NCBI GenBank assembly: GCA_009782915.1
Contig: WRIC01000001.1
Span: forward strand, 84,212 to 148,211
Direction of reading: 5' to 3'
From: Propionibacteriaceae bacterium
GTDB taxonomy: Bacteria > Actinomycetota > Actinomycetes > Propionibacteriales > Propionibacteriaceae
DNA: 64,000 nt
Notes under the pieces: generated by a model
What the model was told of the DNA's origin: nothing
What the model saw: only the letters and a program-made list of their open reading frames with translations
The model's database searches: none
Part shown: positions 53,153-62,543 of the stretch, in pieces
Position numbering within the stretch: the stretch's first letter is position 1
How the letters are laid out: every line of letters starts with the position of its first letter
Program-made: the position numbers and the translations under genes

Positions 53153-54324
53153 CATCGGCGAATGTGGAAGAGAGGCAGGCCCGCATGGGTTTGGCCGCTT
53201 GTCATCAAGGTGGAGACCCCGCTTTGGTTGGGTTGGTTCGTGATCAAGGCCCAGCAGCAGTGTGGGCACACCTGCGCTCAGGACAAGGGACGACAGCTTT
53301 GGCGCGACGTGCATCGGGGGTTGATGTGGACCGCATCGAAGCCCAAACTACAGCTTGTGGGGCGCGCTTTCTTATTCCAGGGGATGAGGAATGGCCGGTG
53401 GGTGTGTCTGACCTCTCCTGGTCGGAGCCTGTGGGTGGTATGGGTGGTGAGCCCCTGGGTTTGTGGGTCCGTGGACCCGTGCGCTTGTCTGAGTTGGTTG
53501 GTGGTGTTGCGGTTGTCGGTTCGAGAGCCAGTACGGCCTACGGTGAGCATGTGGCTAGTGAATGGGGTGCAGGGTTGGCGGAGGCTGGTCATCCAGTGAT
53601 CTCGGGTGGTGCTTATGGTATTGATGCGTGCGCTCATCGTGGGGCGCTGGCTGCCCAGGGTGTCACGGTCGCGGTGATGGCTGGGGGATTGGAGAGCTTC
53701 TATCCTCCCGGTAATTCTGCCCTGCTGGAGAGGATTGCTCACAAGGGGGCGGTCATCAGTGAGTATCCTCCCGACGCTCCACCCTCGCGCGCCCGTTTCC
53801 TGGTGAGGAATCGTTTGATTGCTGCGCTGTCTCAGGCGACACTTATTGTTGAGGGTGCCCTGCGTTCGGGCGCCCAGAACACAGTCAGTTGGGCGCTATC
53901 AATGCAGCGAATGGTTTGTGCAGTTCCAGGTCCGGTGACCTCAGCAATGTCGGTGACCCCGCATCGTCTCATCCGCCAAGGCCAAGCCACCTTGGTCAGC
54001 AGTGTCGAAGAAATCCTGGGTGGGTTGAAACCGCTCAACACTGATATCCCTGACTATCAAAGGGCGCAACCCACCTTGTTCGACTCACTGACTGATCACC
54101 AGAAGCTCGTCTTCGAAGCCCTGCCGGTGCGCCAAGGGAAAAGCATCGACGAACTCATGCATGTGACAGGTGACTCTGTCATGAACCTTCAGGTATGTCT
54201 CACCCAACTTCAGTCTATGGGGCTAGTGAAGGAATCTGGATATGGGCGTTGGTTGGCCATTCCTCGTCCTCAGAGCCCCGAGTTGTCTCTGTTGGGGGTC
54301 GCCAACCCCCAACCACCGTTCTAG
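53149..54324 (+). CDS. dprA: DNA-processing protein DprA
   Basis: This 391-residue protein has an N-terminal helical part, a Rossmann core with VVGSRASTAYGEHVASEWGAGL, ISGGAYGIDACAHRGAL, VMAGGLESFYPPGN and VRNRLIAALSQATLIVEG, and a C-terminal winged-helix-like DML1 domain (residues ~310-375). DprA binds incoming single-stranded DNA and loads RecA. With comM and radA in the window it suggests retained transformation machinery, though no com uptake genes are visible here. It is convergent with pyrC (23-bp gap). Confidence 0.93.
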   Translation: MTSANVEERQARMGLAACHQGGDPALVGLVRDQGPAAVWAHLRSGQGTTALARRASGVDVDRIEAQTTACGARFLIPGDEEWPVGVSDLSWSEPVGGMGGEPLGLWVRGPVRLSELVGGVAVVGSRASTAYGEHVASEWGAGLAEAGHPVISGGAYGIDACAHRGALAAQGVTVAVMAGGLESFYPPGNSALLERIAHKGAVISEYPPDAPPSRARFLVRNRLIAALSQATLIVEGALRSGAQNTVSWALSMQRMVCAVPGPVTSAMSVTPHRLIRQGQATLVSSVEEILGGLKPLNTDIPDYQRAQPTLFDSLTDHQKLVFEALPVRQGKSIDELMHVTGDSVMNLQVCLTQLQSMGLVKESGYGRWLAIPRPQSPELSLLGVANPQPPF

Positions 54325-54347
54325 GGCTGATCACTCAATCTCAGTGG

Positions 54348-55598
54348 TCAGTAGCTTTCTTGACCATTGCAGTATGTGGAGATCACTGGTGTCGGAAGTT
54401 CAAGACCGTGGTACGGGTTGTTGAGCCCTTGGGTGAAAGCATCCTCTTTGTTGATGATTCCTCGCAAGGTCGGATCGATGAGAGTAAAAGTTGCAGGTTC
54501 ACCGGGGGTGAGGTTACGACCCTGGTGATCAGAGATTCCACCAATGCGTGCGGGGGTAAGCGACATGCGGTCAATCACACTATCCCAATCCATGCGACCA
54601 GTAAGAACCATGGTTTCCATGACCACACCGAGAGCCCATTCCAGGCCCACCATGCCCGGTTTCGCTTGATCCATGGGTTTGTCCTTGTCGGAGGTCTTGT
54701 GGGGTGCATGATCCGTACCCACAATATCGATGACACCCTCGGCCAGCGCTTGTCGTACTGCCTCAATGTCCTCGTCTGTGCGCAAGGGAGGATTCACCTT
54801 GAAACGGGTATCCATGGATTGCACAAGCTCGGCGCCCAAAAGCAGATGGTGGGGAGTGACCTCAGCAGTGATGGGCGCGCCCTGGTTTTTACCCCAACGG
54901 ATCACCTCTACTGATTCTGCGGTGGAGATATGGCAGAGGTGAACACGACAACCCGTGTCGAGCGCTAGTTGTATGTCGCGTTCCGCAATCGTTGTTTCCG
55001 CTGATCGATCCCAAATGTGTGTTGGATTATCAACGATGACATTATCCGGGGCGAAAGCTTGTGCACCAGCGATCCCATGGTCTTGACAATGCTGGGCAAG
55101 AACCCCGTTGCAGACCTTGATCCGCTGGAGGGCCTCCTTCATGATGTCCACATCCATGACACAGAAACCGTCATCTGAGAATACGGTGACACCCTCAGCA
55201 TTCATCGCTTCAATGTCCGCCACCTGCTCCCCAGCAAGACCCCGGGTGATCGCCCCAATAGGAACAACCTCTATGTCAGCTTTCCGGGCCAGTTTGCGCA
55301 GTACGCGTACCTTCTCGGCAGTGTCCGTGACAGGGTTCGTGTTTGCCATAGCATAAACCGCTGTGTATCCTCCCGCTGCTGCTGCTTGGGTTCCGGTTTC
55401 AATCGTCTCCGCTGGATCAGGCGCAGGTTCACGCAAATGGGTGTGCAGATCAACCAACCCTGGTAGAGCCATCAACCCCGAGGCATCGATCTTCTTGGGT
55501 CGGGTCAGTGCCGAGGGATCAACGAAGTGACTGCCACGGATTCCCAGGTCCGTACGTACCCCCGAAGCCAGGGTCACATCAGTAATGAGCAGATCCAT
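54348..55598 (-). CDS. pyrC: Dihydroorotase
   Basis: This 416-residue class I amidohydrolase has the metal motif LVDLHTHLREP, the carbamylated-Lys region, QHCQDH, HLCHIST and GTDHAPH. It converts carbamoyl-aspartate to dihydroorotate in pyrimidine synthesis. Other pyr genes are absent here, so it is detached from the usual pyrRBC operon. The ATG at 55598 follows GAAAGGAC. The start region faces a cluster of REP copies. Confidence 0.92.
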   Translation of the reverse strand: MDLLITDVTLASGVRTDLGIRGSHFVDPSALTRPKKIDASGLMALPGLVDLHTHLREPAPDPAETIETGTQAAAAGGYTAVYAMANTNPVTDTAEKVRVLRKLARKADIEVVPIGAITRGLAGEQVADIEAMNAEGVTVFSDDGFCVMDVDIMKEALQRIKVCNGVLAQHCQDHGIAGAQAFAPDNVIVDNPTHIWDRSAETTIAERDIQLALDTGCRVHLCHISTAESVEVIRWGKNQGAPITAEVTPHHLLLGAELVQSMDTRFKVNPPLRTDEDIEAVRQALAEGVIDIVGTDHAPHKTSDKDKPMDQAKPGMVGLEWALGVVMETMVLTGRMDWDSVIDRMSLTPARIGGISDHQGRNLTPGEPATFTLIDPTLRGIINKEDAFTQGLNNPYHGLELPTPVISTYCNGQESY

Positions 55599-55662
55599 GG
55601 TGTCCTTTCGATGAGTTCACTATAGTCAGGTAGGGACTACTCGTCACCCGTGGTCGACCGCT

Positions 55663-55972
55663 AGTCTGGATTCCGCGACTTCGCACGGAATGACGGAAGT
55701 GAGGAGAACGCACCATCTGTCAAGTGACTGGGAAGGGAAAGCACACCATTGCCGTCTTTCTGCGCGTAGTCGCAGAATCCACAGTGGAACATATGGATGT
55801 GAGTCAGAGGTAGGGTCATGGTGTAGTGCTTTATCTGTCGTCTTTCTGCGCGTAGTCGCAGAATCCAGAATTCACAGTCGTTCGCATGAGAGCCAGTCAT
55901 TGGAAAGGAGAGGATGATGGGGATGCGCTTCACTATCGTCTTTCTGCGCGTAGTCGCAGAATCCAGAATCCG
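55663..55972. repeat. Four REP hairpins in the pyrC-galM gap
   Basis: One inverted TTCCGCG-type copy (55663-55696) and three forward TTTCTGCG/CGCAGAA copies (CGTAGT loop) at 55752, 55839 and 55937. The last two lie inside an ~86-base duplication. No gene is supported in 55599-56015. Confidence 0.87.
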
Positions 55973-56019
55973 TATTTAGACACATGAGAGCCAGTCATAA
56001 GAAAAGGAGAGGACTATGG
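55836..56019 (+). repeat. 86-bp direct duplication carrying the galM ribosome binding site
   Basis: 55836-55920 and 55934-56019 share a REP hairpin followed by CATGAGAGCCAGTCAT and AAAGGAGAGGA-TATGG. Only the second copy is followed by a long frame (galM). The first copy's ATGATGG leads nowhere. Confidence 0.8.
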
Positions 56020-57053
56020 AGAAGATTGTTTTAGGTGATGAGGATTTCATCGTTGAAATCTGGAGTCGCGGGGCAGCGATCAATGATATCCGCATACCGG
56101 ATCGCCATGGGGTCATGGGTTCGGTGGTGCTGGGGTATGGCACGGAGGAAGCCCGTCTGGCTGGGAAAGGGTACCTCGGGGAGATCGTGGGGCCCTTCGC
56201 CAATCGAATCGCAGCCGGTGGTTTCGAGATTGACGGAAAACACTACACACCCGAGCTGAATAACAACGGAACCTCCACCCTCCATGGTGGACCCCATGGT
56301 TTTAGTTACCAGGACTGGGAAGTGGTCGAAGCTGACAACAACCATGTACGGCTTCAACTTGACTGGTCGGATCCCACAGGTGGATTCCCTGGGCCTATCC
56401 ATGTGGAGGTGGTGTATTTCATTCAACCCCACCACGAAATGAAGCTGCTTGGTCACATTGTGACAGCGAATAGCCCACAGCCAAGTGTTTTGAGTATTGT
56501 CTCTCATCCGTACTTCAACCTGTCCAGCACTGGCGCTCCGGTCAATGATCACCTACTTATGGTAAGAGCGACCGCGTACCTTCCCGTTGATGAAGCGCTC
56601 ATTCCCTTGCCCACAGCTCCGACCTCGGTGGAGGGAACTGCTTTTGATTTTAGTCAACCACGACACTTGGGTGATGCTCTTGGTGGTGGCGACTCACAAG
56701 TGGAACTCCATCAGGGCATTGACCACGGGTTTGTTATTGATCGCTCTGATACGTTCGGAGATCATGGAGGGATTATTGCTGCTCTATCCCACCGCGAATC
56801 TGGGCGAAAAATGGTCATCGCCAGTGATTATCCTGTCTTGCAGGTGTACACCGGACAGGGTTTGAATGATGATGGTGTCATCCATCCGCCGGGAGCCGGT
56901 GGACCTTTCTCGGGTGTGGCTTTGGAAACCGAGGAGTACCCGAATGCACCGCGGCGTCCTGATTTCCCTTCCACGATTTGTCGTCCAGGTGAAGTGTTCA
57001 CCCGTTCCACTTGTTGGAGTTTTCTCGTAGACTCAGACCACGAGAAAGGATGA
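56016..57053 (+). CDS. galM: Aldose 1-epimerase (galactose mutarotase)
   Basis: This 345-residue protein has the GalM fold motifs NRIAAGGFEIDGKHY, STLHGGPHGF (catalytic His), SHPYFNLS (catalytic His) and a late GVALETEEYPNAP (catalytic Glu). It interconverts alpha and beta anomers of sugars. GGAGAGGAC precedes the ATG. The stop overlaps an ATG at 57050; rpiB follows directly, so the two are co-transcribed. Confidence 0.92.
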   Translation: MEKIVLGDEDFIVEIWSRGAAINDIRIPDRHGVMGSVVLGYGTEEARLAGKGYLGEIVGPFANRIAAGGFEIDGKHYTPELNNNGTSTLHGGPHGFSYQDWEVVEADNNHVRLQLDWSDPTGGFPGPIHVEVVYFIQPHHEMKLLGHIVTANSPQPSVLSIVSHPYFNLSSTGAPVNDHLLMVRATAYLPVDEALIPLPTAPTSVEGTAFDFSQPRHLGDALGGGDSQVELHQGIDHGFVIDRSDTFGDHGGIIAALSHRESGRKMVIASDYPVLQVYTGQGLNDDGVIHPPGAGGPFSGVALETEEYPNAPRRPDFPSTICRPGEVFTRSTCWSFLVDSDHEKG

Positions 57054-57055
57054 TC

Positions 57056-57505
57056 ATGAGAGTCCATGTAGCTACTGATCACGCGGCTTTTGATGTGAAA
57101 AATGTGGTCGTCCAGGCTTTAGAAGAGCGCGGGTACGAGGTCATCGACCATGGGGCTGACGGCTATGATTCCGAGGACGATTACCCAATCTATGTCATCC
57201 CCGCTGCAGAGGCTGTGGTGGCAGATCCGGGTTCTTTGGGCATCATTTTCGGTGGTTCCGGCAACGGTGAAGCAATTGCTGCTAATAAGGTACGCGGCGT
57301 ACGCGCGGCCCTCATTCACTCCCACGACACTGCCCAATTGGCTCGCCAACACAATAACGCCAACATCGCATCGATTGGTGGACGCCTCCACTCCAAAGAG
57401 CAGGTGATTGACCTGGTGTTAGCTTTCCTCACCACCGAGTATTCCCGCGCTGTGCGCCACACCCGACGCATCGACATCATCTCCGCCTACGAACAGTCTC
57501 TGTAG
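57056..57505 (+). CDS. rpiB: Ribose-5-phosphate isomerase B (RpiB/LacAB family)
   Basis: This 149-residue protein is taken from ATG 57056, six bases after GAAAGGA (ATG 57050 is an alternative). Motifs are VHVATDHAAFDVKN, VIDHGADGYDSEDDYP, GIIFGGSGNGEAIAANKVRGVRAAL and NNANIASIGGR. It interconverts ribose-5-phosphate and ribulose-5-phosphate. A serine (GSGNGE) stands where many RpiB have a catalytic Cys, a feature common in actinobacterial enzymes. Confidence 0.92.
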   Translation: MRVHVATDHAAFDVKNVVVQALEERGYEVIDHGADGYDSEDDYPIYVIPAAEAVVADPGSLGIIFGGSGNGEAIAANKVRGVRAALIHSHDTAQLARQHNNANIASIGGRLHSKEQVIDLVLAFLTTEYSRAVRHTRRIDIISAYEQSL

Positions 57506-57529
57506 CTAGCAGCACAAGGGCTGCTCTCC

Positions 57530-57720
57530 TCGTCTCCCTGCGTACTGCGAGTCGCGCTGGCGCGGTCCGCAGCACAGGCTCCGTCGCAGGGTCCAGAAAT
57601 CACATTGTTTGGACTGTGGAGTCTGGATTCCGTGACTTCGCACGGAATGACGGGGTGTGACTGTGGAGTCTGGATTCCGTGACTTGGCCCGCAGTGACGG
57701 GGTGTGACTGTGCAATGACG
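57530..57720. repeat. Long-loop REP copy and two inverted hairpins
   Basis: CGTCTCCCTGCG with the ~40-base GC-rich loop (as near 26400 and 34800) closes at CGCAGGGTCCAGAAATCACA. Inverted copies follow: ATTCCGTG/CACGGAAT (57620-57655) and a second, decayed copy (57662-57702) in direct tandem. Confidence 0.85.
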
Positions 57721-57876
57721 ATAATCGATCTTTGGGAATAAATTCCACCGGCTGGGGGTTGTAGTTCTATGCGAGGTTATCTTCTGGTCTGTCTGGGATA
57801 ACAAAGCCAGGTATCCCCCTCCCAGGATTCTGGGCGGGGAGAACCTGTTCAAGAGTTTCTTGAAAGAGGTACATTA
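57720..57876 (+). other. Possible structured leader of the surface-protein operon
   Basis: The 150 bases before GTG 57877 contain three small inverted repeats: GTTATC/GATAAC (about 57776-57803), CCCAG-GATT-CTGGG (about 57821-57834) and TTCAAG-AGTTT-CTTGAA. GAAAGAGG is the Shine-Dalgarno. I compared it mentally with common riboswitches and see no clear match. Confidence 0.25.
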
Positions 57877-60300
57877 GTGACTTGGACTCATAGTGGTTGG
57901 CATCATTCGATGCTACCTGGATGGATGGTTCCTTTTGTCGCCCTAGTGTCTGTGTTTTCCCTCGTCACAACCAGTTTGATTGTCACCACCTTGGCCAGTC
58001 CTGCGAACGCAGCTGATCCGAACACGGTTTACATCAATACGAATGCTTCGGGGCGTACGGGAACATGCACACTGGGTAACGATTCCTTTGCTGCAAGCGG
58101 AAACACTTGTTCCTTGGGTGCTGCCCTCACCCTCACTAATGCTTCCCCGACACCTCGCACGATCACTCTAGCAACAGGGTTTGCTGCATCGATTCCTGAT
58201 GGTACGACCGCAATGATCACCCCGAGTACGAACTCGACCACCTGGATGAACACCGCACATGTCAACGAAAACAATGGACGCGGTGGGGTTTATGCGATCA
58301 CAGCACCAGTGACGATTGACCTCCACAACAAACTCGGTATCGCTTCGATGAATGCTACGGCTGCCTCGATCCTGGTGACTGGTTCGAACATCAACCTCAT
58401 CAACATGTCGGAGATCCGTGGATACATGGCATCGATAGCTGTCTCCACCACGGCAAGGAATATCACCGTCAATGGTGGAACCACGATGCCCACCTCGGGG
58501 TTACTCACCAAGCGTTTCCTGGAAATCCACAACGGCGCCCAAGGTGTCACCTTCTCCAACTACACAGTAGGTAACCTCTCGGATCGTACCGACCTGTGGG
58601 CGGCTGCGGTCTTTTTCGCGTACCTGAATATCACCCAAACCACCACCAATGTGGTCATCGACAATGTGACCTTCACCACCACCCGACCAGTGGATTCACC
58701 CACCTACTCCTGCACGGATTTGGATAGTTCCTCGTGTGCGAATATTGCGATCTCGATGGATGATGAAACCCGGATCACTAACCTGGAGGTCAAGAATTCG
58801 ACCTTCAAGAATCTGCGAGAAGACCCCGCAGGCGCACACCCAAATGTGCTCACCACAGCAGGCGCTGGGTTCACTGTCTATTTAGCGAACCTGGATTTTC
58901 ATGACAACCAGATCATCGACACCCAAAGCTGTACAAACAATTCCTACCTGAACTGTGCCTTGATCTATCTGCCGATGATTGGCGTGAGCAACACGGTGAA
59001 GAGCTACATTCGCAACAACACTTTCCTCAATTCTCTCGGTGTTCCCCAACCTCATGCGATCGCCTGGGATGCCTACAGGACCACGAACTACAACACCACT
59101 AGCTCCGGTCTCCACATTCTTGACAACACTTTTGATGGTTTCACTGGTTCGACGATTGCCCTAGCGGATGCGGGTTTGGTGACCATGGAGAGGAATCTGT
59201 TCGGGGCGAATACTGCCTCCCAGGCGAACACGATTGATGAGGAGACCGCTGCCACGGTTGCGGGTCAGAATTCGTCGACCATCACCAAGGCCCTCATCAT
59301 GAACGGCAATGGGGATATGGCCACCAACAAGAAGTCACTCACGTGGTATCCCACTGTGGCAACTGTTGACGAGTTTGCTTGTGAGGTCACCCTCACGGTG
59401 GTGGCACCCACCAACTCCAACTCTAATAGGATTCCTCCTTTGCCAGTACGCCTTGAGTTCTACTACACCGCCACCACCAAGGCGGAGATCTATGTGGACT
59501 CCAAGCAGGTCACCACCGGTTCCACCACTCAAATCACATTGCCTATTCCTGCTGAGGCTGTTGGTCCCGCTGGGATTCTCAGTGGCGGGATGCGCATTCT
59601 CACTCAGTCTTTGGCGTACGGGCAACCGATGACCTCCCAGTTTTCAAGGGTAGCTGCCCTGGTGGGTACGTGTGTTCCCGTGGAAACCACTGCGATAACT
59701 CCGAGTTCTGGTGTGGTTGAGGGCGGTAGCACTCTCACGATCACCGGTAGTGGGTTCTCCCAGGTTGATGAGGTGAGCGCCACTTTCAACAATGATGCAA
59801 CATGCACCACCATGACCATCATCAATGACACCACCGCTACCTGCACGATACCGCCCTCCACGCGTACTGGGTCGTTGACTGGCGAGGTCGCATTGGTGGT
59901 CACCCTCACCTTGGACAACCAGGTCATCGACACTTTCACCACCACTTTCACCTATGTGGCGCCTGGAGATTTGACGATCATCAAGCGGGCCTGGGTGGAC
60001 GTACCCGAGGTGGCGCCCGAGTCCCTGTACGGCATGTTGATGGGCAACGACCATGGGGGGGCACGTGAAATACTCGCAGGTGCAACTGTCCCACCGGGCA
60101 CTGAGATCACCTGGACCTACACCCTCACCTACACCTATCTGGTCGGTGGTGTAGCGTACGGCGGGTCCAGCGATATCGCGCTGACTTCTGTTGTGGTCAC
60201 TGACGATCAGCTGGGTGAGGTCTGCACCCTTGCGACTGTCTTTCTCAACACCCCAACTGGTTGTGTCGCCAGTGGACCAGTGAGCGGAGGAAACCAATGA
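57877..60300 (+). CDS. Large secreted surface protein, beta-helix-like with IPT/TIG domain
   Basis: The protein has 807 residues from GTG 57877. The N-terminus has a hydrophobic signal (VALVSVFSLVTTSLIVTTLASPANA, cleavage after ANA). Residues ~45-490 are rich in Thr, Asn, Ile and Val with repeated short strands (NVVIDNVTFTTT, RITNLEVKNSTFKNLRE, NTFLNS, LHILDNTFDGFTGSTIAL), like a parallel beta-helix. A TIG/IPT domain (TAITPSSGVVEGGSTLTITGSGF...) follows at ~608-690, then a last domain with VPPGTEITWTYTLTYTY. There is no LPXTG or membrane anchor. It heads an operon with SipW-type genes and probably forms the main cell-surface product. Confidence 0.72.
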   Translation: MTWTHSGWHHSMLPGWMVPFVALVSVFSLVTTSLIVTTLASPANAADPNTVYINTNASGRTGTCTLGNDSFAASGNTCSLGAALTLTNASPTPRTITLATGFAASIPDGTTAMITPSTNSTTWMNTAHVNENNGRGGVYAITAPVTIDLHNKLGIASMNATAASILVTGSNINLINMSEIRGYMASIAVSTTARNITVNGGTTMPTSGLLTKRFLEIHNGAQGVTFSNYTVGNLSDRTDLWAAAVFFAYLNITQTTTNVVIDNVTFTTTRPVDSPTYSCTDLDSSSCANIAISMDDETRITNLEVKNSTFKNLREDPAGAHPNVLTTAGAGFTVYLANLDFHDNQIIDTQSCTNNSYLNCALIYLPMIGVSNTVKSYIRNNTFLNSLGVPQPHAIAWDAYRTTNYNTTSSGLHILDNTFDGFTGSTIALADAGLVTMERNLFGANTASQANTIDEETAATVAGQNSSTITKALIMNGNGDMATNKKSLTWYPTVATVDEFACEVTLTVVAPTNSNSNRIPPLPVRLEFYYTATTKAEIYVDSKQVTTGSTTQITLPIPAEAVGPAGILSGGMRILTQSLAYGQPMTSQFSRVAALVGTCVPVETTAITPSSGVVEGGSTLTITGSGFSQVDEVSATFNNDATCTTMTIINDTTATCTIPPSTRTGSLTGEVALVVTLTLDNQVIDTFTTTFTYVAPGDLTIIKRAWVDVPEVAPESLYGMLMGNDHGGAREILAGATVPPGTEITWTYTLTYTYLVGGVAYGGSSDIALTSVVVTDDQLGEVCTLATVFLNTPTGCVASGPVSGGNQ

Positions 60301-60899
60301 TCCACGCAATCAGTCGATGGACCAACATTCGTGGGAATATTATGCTTCCCCTGCTTGTTGTCATCATCATGGGTACGACAAGCCTCACCACGTATGCCCT
60401 GTGGAATCCGCAAGGACCCCTGGGTGATGGTGGAGTCATCTCCTCTGGTGAACTCACCTTGACCCGTGGTGAGTTCAACTGGGTGGAGGTTAATAACCCC
60501 ACTGGTGATCCAACAGTTCGCAGACTCACCGCCACTCAAGAGATTTCTATGACCATGGGTGGTGACAATCTGGCTACCGCCTTCACGGTGTCGATGCCAC
60601 TTCCCCACGGTGCCAGCGGGACCTGGCATCTCGAAACAGGTGGAGTGGTGGTTGTTCCGATCCACGGAGAAATTGAGTTGGGCGACACGATCCTTATTCC
60701 TGACACTCTTGGTTCATCGTGGAGTCTCACCTTGGTGGTGAACCTCACCGCGCCCACCACGTCAGTGGTGTGGGTTGACCCCCTCGACCCACCTGAAGTC
60801 GGCGACATCGACCTGGGCCAGGTGAGTCTCACTGCCGAGCAGGTACGGTGCGGGGACAGGTTCGTCGCCACGTGCGATTTCGAGATAGGGGGGCGATAA
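60297..60899 (+). CDS. SipW-type signal peptide exported protein 1
   Basis: This 200-residue protein is taken from ATG 60297, overlapping the previous stop (ATGA). Its N-terminus (NIRGNIMLPLLVVIIMGTTSLTTYALW) is the alternate signal recognised by SipW-type peptidases, where T/A-x-ALW ends the helix. The mature part is beta-rich and ends SLTAEQVRCGDRFVATCDF, a C-terminal EQVRC motif shared with the protein at 61745. It resembles small exported proteins of the RER_14450 group. It may be a fibre subunit like TasA/camelysin, by analogy only. Confidence 0.7.
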   Translation: MIHAISRWTNIRGNIMLPLLVVIIMGTTSLTTYALWNPQGPLGDGGVISSGELTLTRGEFNWVEVNNPTGDPTVRRLTATQEISMTMGGDNLATAFTVSMPLPHGASGTWHLETGGVVVVPIHGEIELGDTILIPDTLGSSWSLTLVVNLTAPTTSVVWVDPLDPPEVGDIDLGQVSLTAEQVRCGDRFVATCDFEIGGR

Positions 60900-61660
60900 T
60901 GTCCACCCATCAGCCACGCCATGCGATCACAGCTTCTCGACCACGACATCGGATCAGCCGGTGGCCAATAGTGCTCGTGGTAGGTCTCGCTGTGATCCTG
61001 GGTCTCAGTTCAGGAGGCACTCTAGCGTTGTGGTCGTCACGGCACACGTCACCCAACATCTCGATCACTCCCGCATTGCTGGGTTTCGCGGTTGAGAAAG
61101 AAAACGCCGCAGCTGTGCACTCAACCCACGGCGAACCAATCTCGACGACCTTAGGTCGGGCAGAAGCCGAGCAGATGATCGTCGCGGGGCCCGACAATTC
61201 TGGGGTCTTCACTCTTGCTCTTCGATTCAGTGTTGCTTTCACTGCAAGTCATGGTTTCGCCCTGGATTACACCATGAACATTGAAGGACTGGATTCAGAT
61301 TCAATCCTTGGCCTGGGTGGGGCAACACCGCAATTCTTTGAGGTGGATGATCCCAGTAGCTGTACGGTTGGGGGAGTCTCAGGCTCTTCGCCGTACCTTG
61401 TTGGAACACTCATCGAAGGAATCGAGCAAGGTTTTGAACAAGCCACAAGTGACACCCATCACTGGTGCCTGGTGTTTTCGATCACCCCCCAGACGTACCA
61501 CAACACAGCCACTGCCAGCGGAACCAACGTTGTGGGTACCCAGGAAAACTCAACCACCAACCCCCGCGATACCTGGATGACCTACCTCACCGCAGACCTC
61601 GAACTCGAACCCAACATCACACTCACCTTCACCCCGATGATCAATCGAGGTAATCCGTGA
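60899..61660 (+). CDS. SipW-type signal peptide exported protein 2
   Basis: This 253-residue protein is taken from ATG 60899, sharing one base with the previous stop (TAATG). A basic n-region (RPRHRISRW), a hydrophobic helix and GGTLALWSSRHTS mark the alternate signal. The mature domain (residues ~50-253) is beta-rich with two cysteines (SSCTVGG, HHWCLVF) likely paired by a disulfide. It shares the ALW cleavage context with its neighbours but lacks the EQVRC tail. Confidence 0.7.
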   Translation: MSTHQPRHAITASRPRHRISRWPIVLVVGLAVILGLSSGGTLALWSSRHTSPNISITPALLGFAVEKENAAAVHSTHGEPISTTLGRAEAEQMIVAGPDNSGVFTLALRFSVAFTASHGFALDYTMNIEGLDSDSILGLGGATPQFFEVDDPSSCTVGGVSGSSPYLVGTLIEGIEQGFEQATSDTHHWCLVFSITPQTYHNTATASGTNVVGTQENSTTNPRDTWMTYLTADLELEPNITLTFTPMINRGNP

Positions 61661-61704
61661 CACAAAAAGTTTTCACAGTGGTGAACCCGCCGGGTGAGCT
61701 ACTG

Positions 61705-61723
61705 GTGGATCATCACGATCCAC
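61705..61723 (+). promoter_or_regulatory. Intercistronic hairpin in the surface operon
   Basis: GTGGATC-ATCAC-GATCCAC forms a 7-bp perfect stem in the 84-bp gap before the third SipW-type gene, followed by AAAGGAGAAAG. It could stabilise or process the downstream mRNA; there is no T-run. Confidence 0.4.
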
Positions 61724-61744
61724 ATGAAATAAAGGAGAAAGAAA

Positions 61745-62455
61745 ATGACAAATAAGTCAACAAAGAGGCGCAATGCCATCATCGCCGCTGCTGCGGGAAT
61801 CGCTCTGCTCTTAGGCGGATCGACCTTCGCGCTGTGGTCTGTCCAAGCCAACCTCTCCGGTGGCACTATCACTGCAGGATCCATGGATATTACCCCAGGT
61901 GAAACCGCAGTTTATGATGTTTCTGCTGACCGTATCGATCTGAATGACACCATCACAGTCAGTGTGGAACCAGGGGTGAATATTCCTCTCAGCGGTGCGC
62001 CTAAGGGCGAACTGATCTCTGATCTCGCCGCGTGGCGAATCGTACCCGGTGACACGATCGCTATGGTGTTCCCCTTCGAGCTATCCCTGGTGGGTGACAA
62101 CCTCGTGGCTGCTCTCACTATTCCTGGGACCGACACCCTGTTGAGCAATTCCACCTTCTCCACGGATGCTGGCGAAGGAATCCGCGTTGAATACCAGGTG
62201 TTTGAATCCGACGGTACGGCCCAAGCCGCTCGTGCCACCATCCCAGCAACCGATATTGCTGCTGGATACTTTGATCCCTCCTTCGATGAGGATGTAGTCA
62301 CACTCGTGCTCTATGTCACCTTCGATTCTGCGACCGACGACCAAGGCACAGCCTCCATGGAAGCCGTCGCTGAGTTAGCTCAAACCCTCACAGCAACCCT
62401 TGAGCAGGTTCGCTGCGATTCCCCCTCAGCGAGCAAGTTCGCTATTTGCTCATAG
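61745..62455 (+). CDS. SipW-type signal peptide exported protein 3
   Basis: This 236-residue protein starts after a strong AAAGGAGAAAG. NKSTKRRNAIIAAAAGIALLL followed by GGSTFALWSVQANL is a textbook alternate signal with a FALW end. Then TITAGSMDITPGET and AWRIVPGDTIAMVFPFEL match the camelysin/TasA-like beta-sandwich family. It ends with EQVRCDSPSASKFAICS, similar to the first exported protein. It is the best candidate for an abundant fibre subunit, since it has its own strong ribosome binding site and directly precedes the peptidase gene. Confidence 0.75.
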   Translation: MTNKSTKRRNAIIAAAAGIALLLGGSTFALWSVQANLSGGTITAGSMDITPGETAVYDVSADRIDLNDTITVSVEPGVNIPLSGAPKGELISDLAAWRIVPGDTIAMVFPFELSLVGDNLVAALTIPGTDTLLSNSTFSTDAGEGIRVEYQVFESDGTAQAARATIPATDIAAGYFDPSFDEDVVTLVLYVTFDSATDDQGTASMEAVAELAQTLTATLEQVRCDSPSASKFAICS

Positions 62456-62543
62456 ATGTTCTCCATGTGGTGGGGGAGTGTCCAGCTCCCCCACCACAGA
62501 ACATCACATGCGAGCTAACCCACGACACGAAAGGACCGCGACC

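Noticed and set aside
57720..57876. Riboswitch (c-di-GMP or similar) in the surface operon leader
   Set aside because: Small hairpins and an AAAGCC are present, but the conserved core and distal arm of known classes could not be matched.
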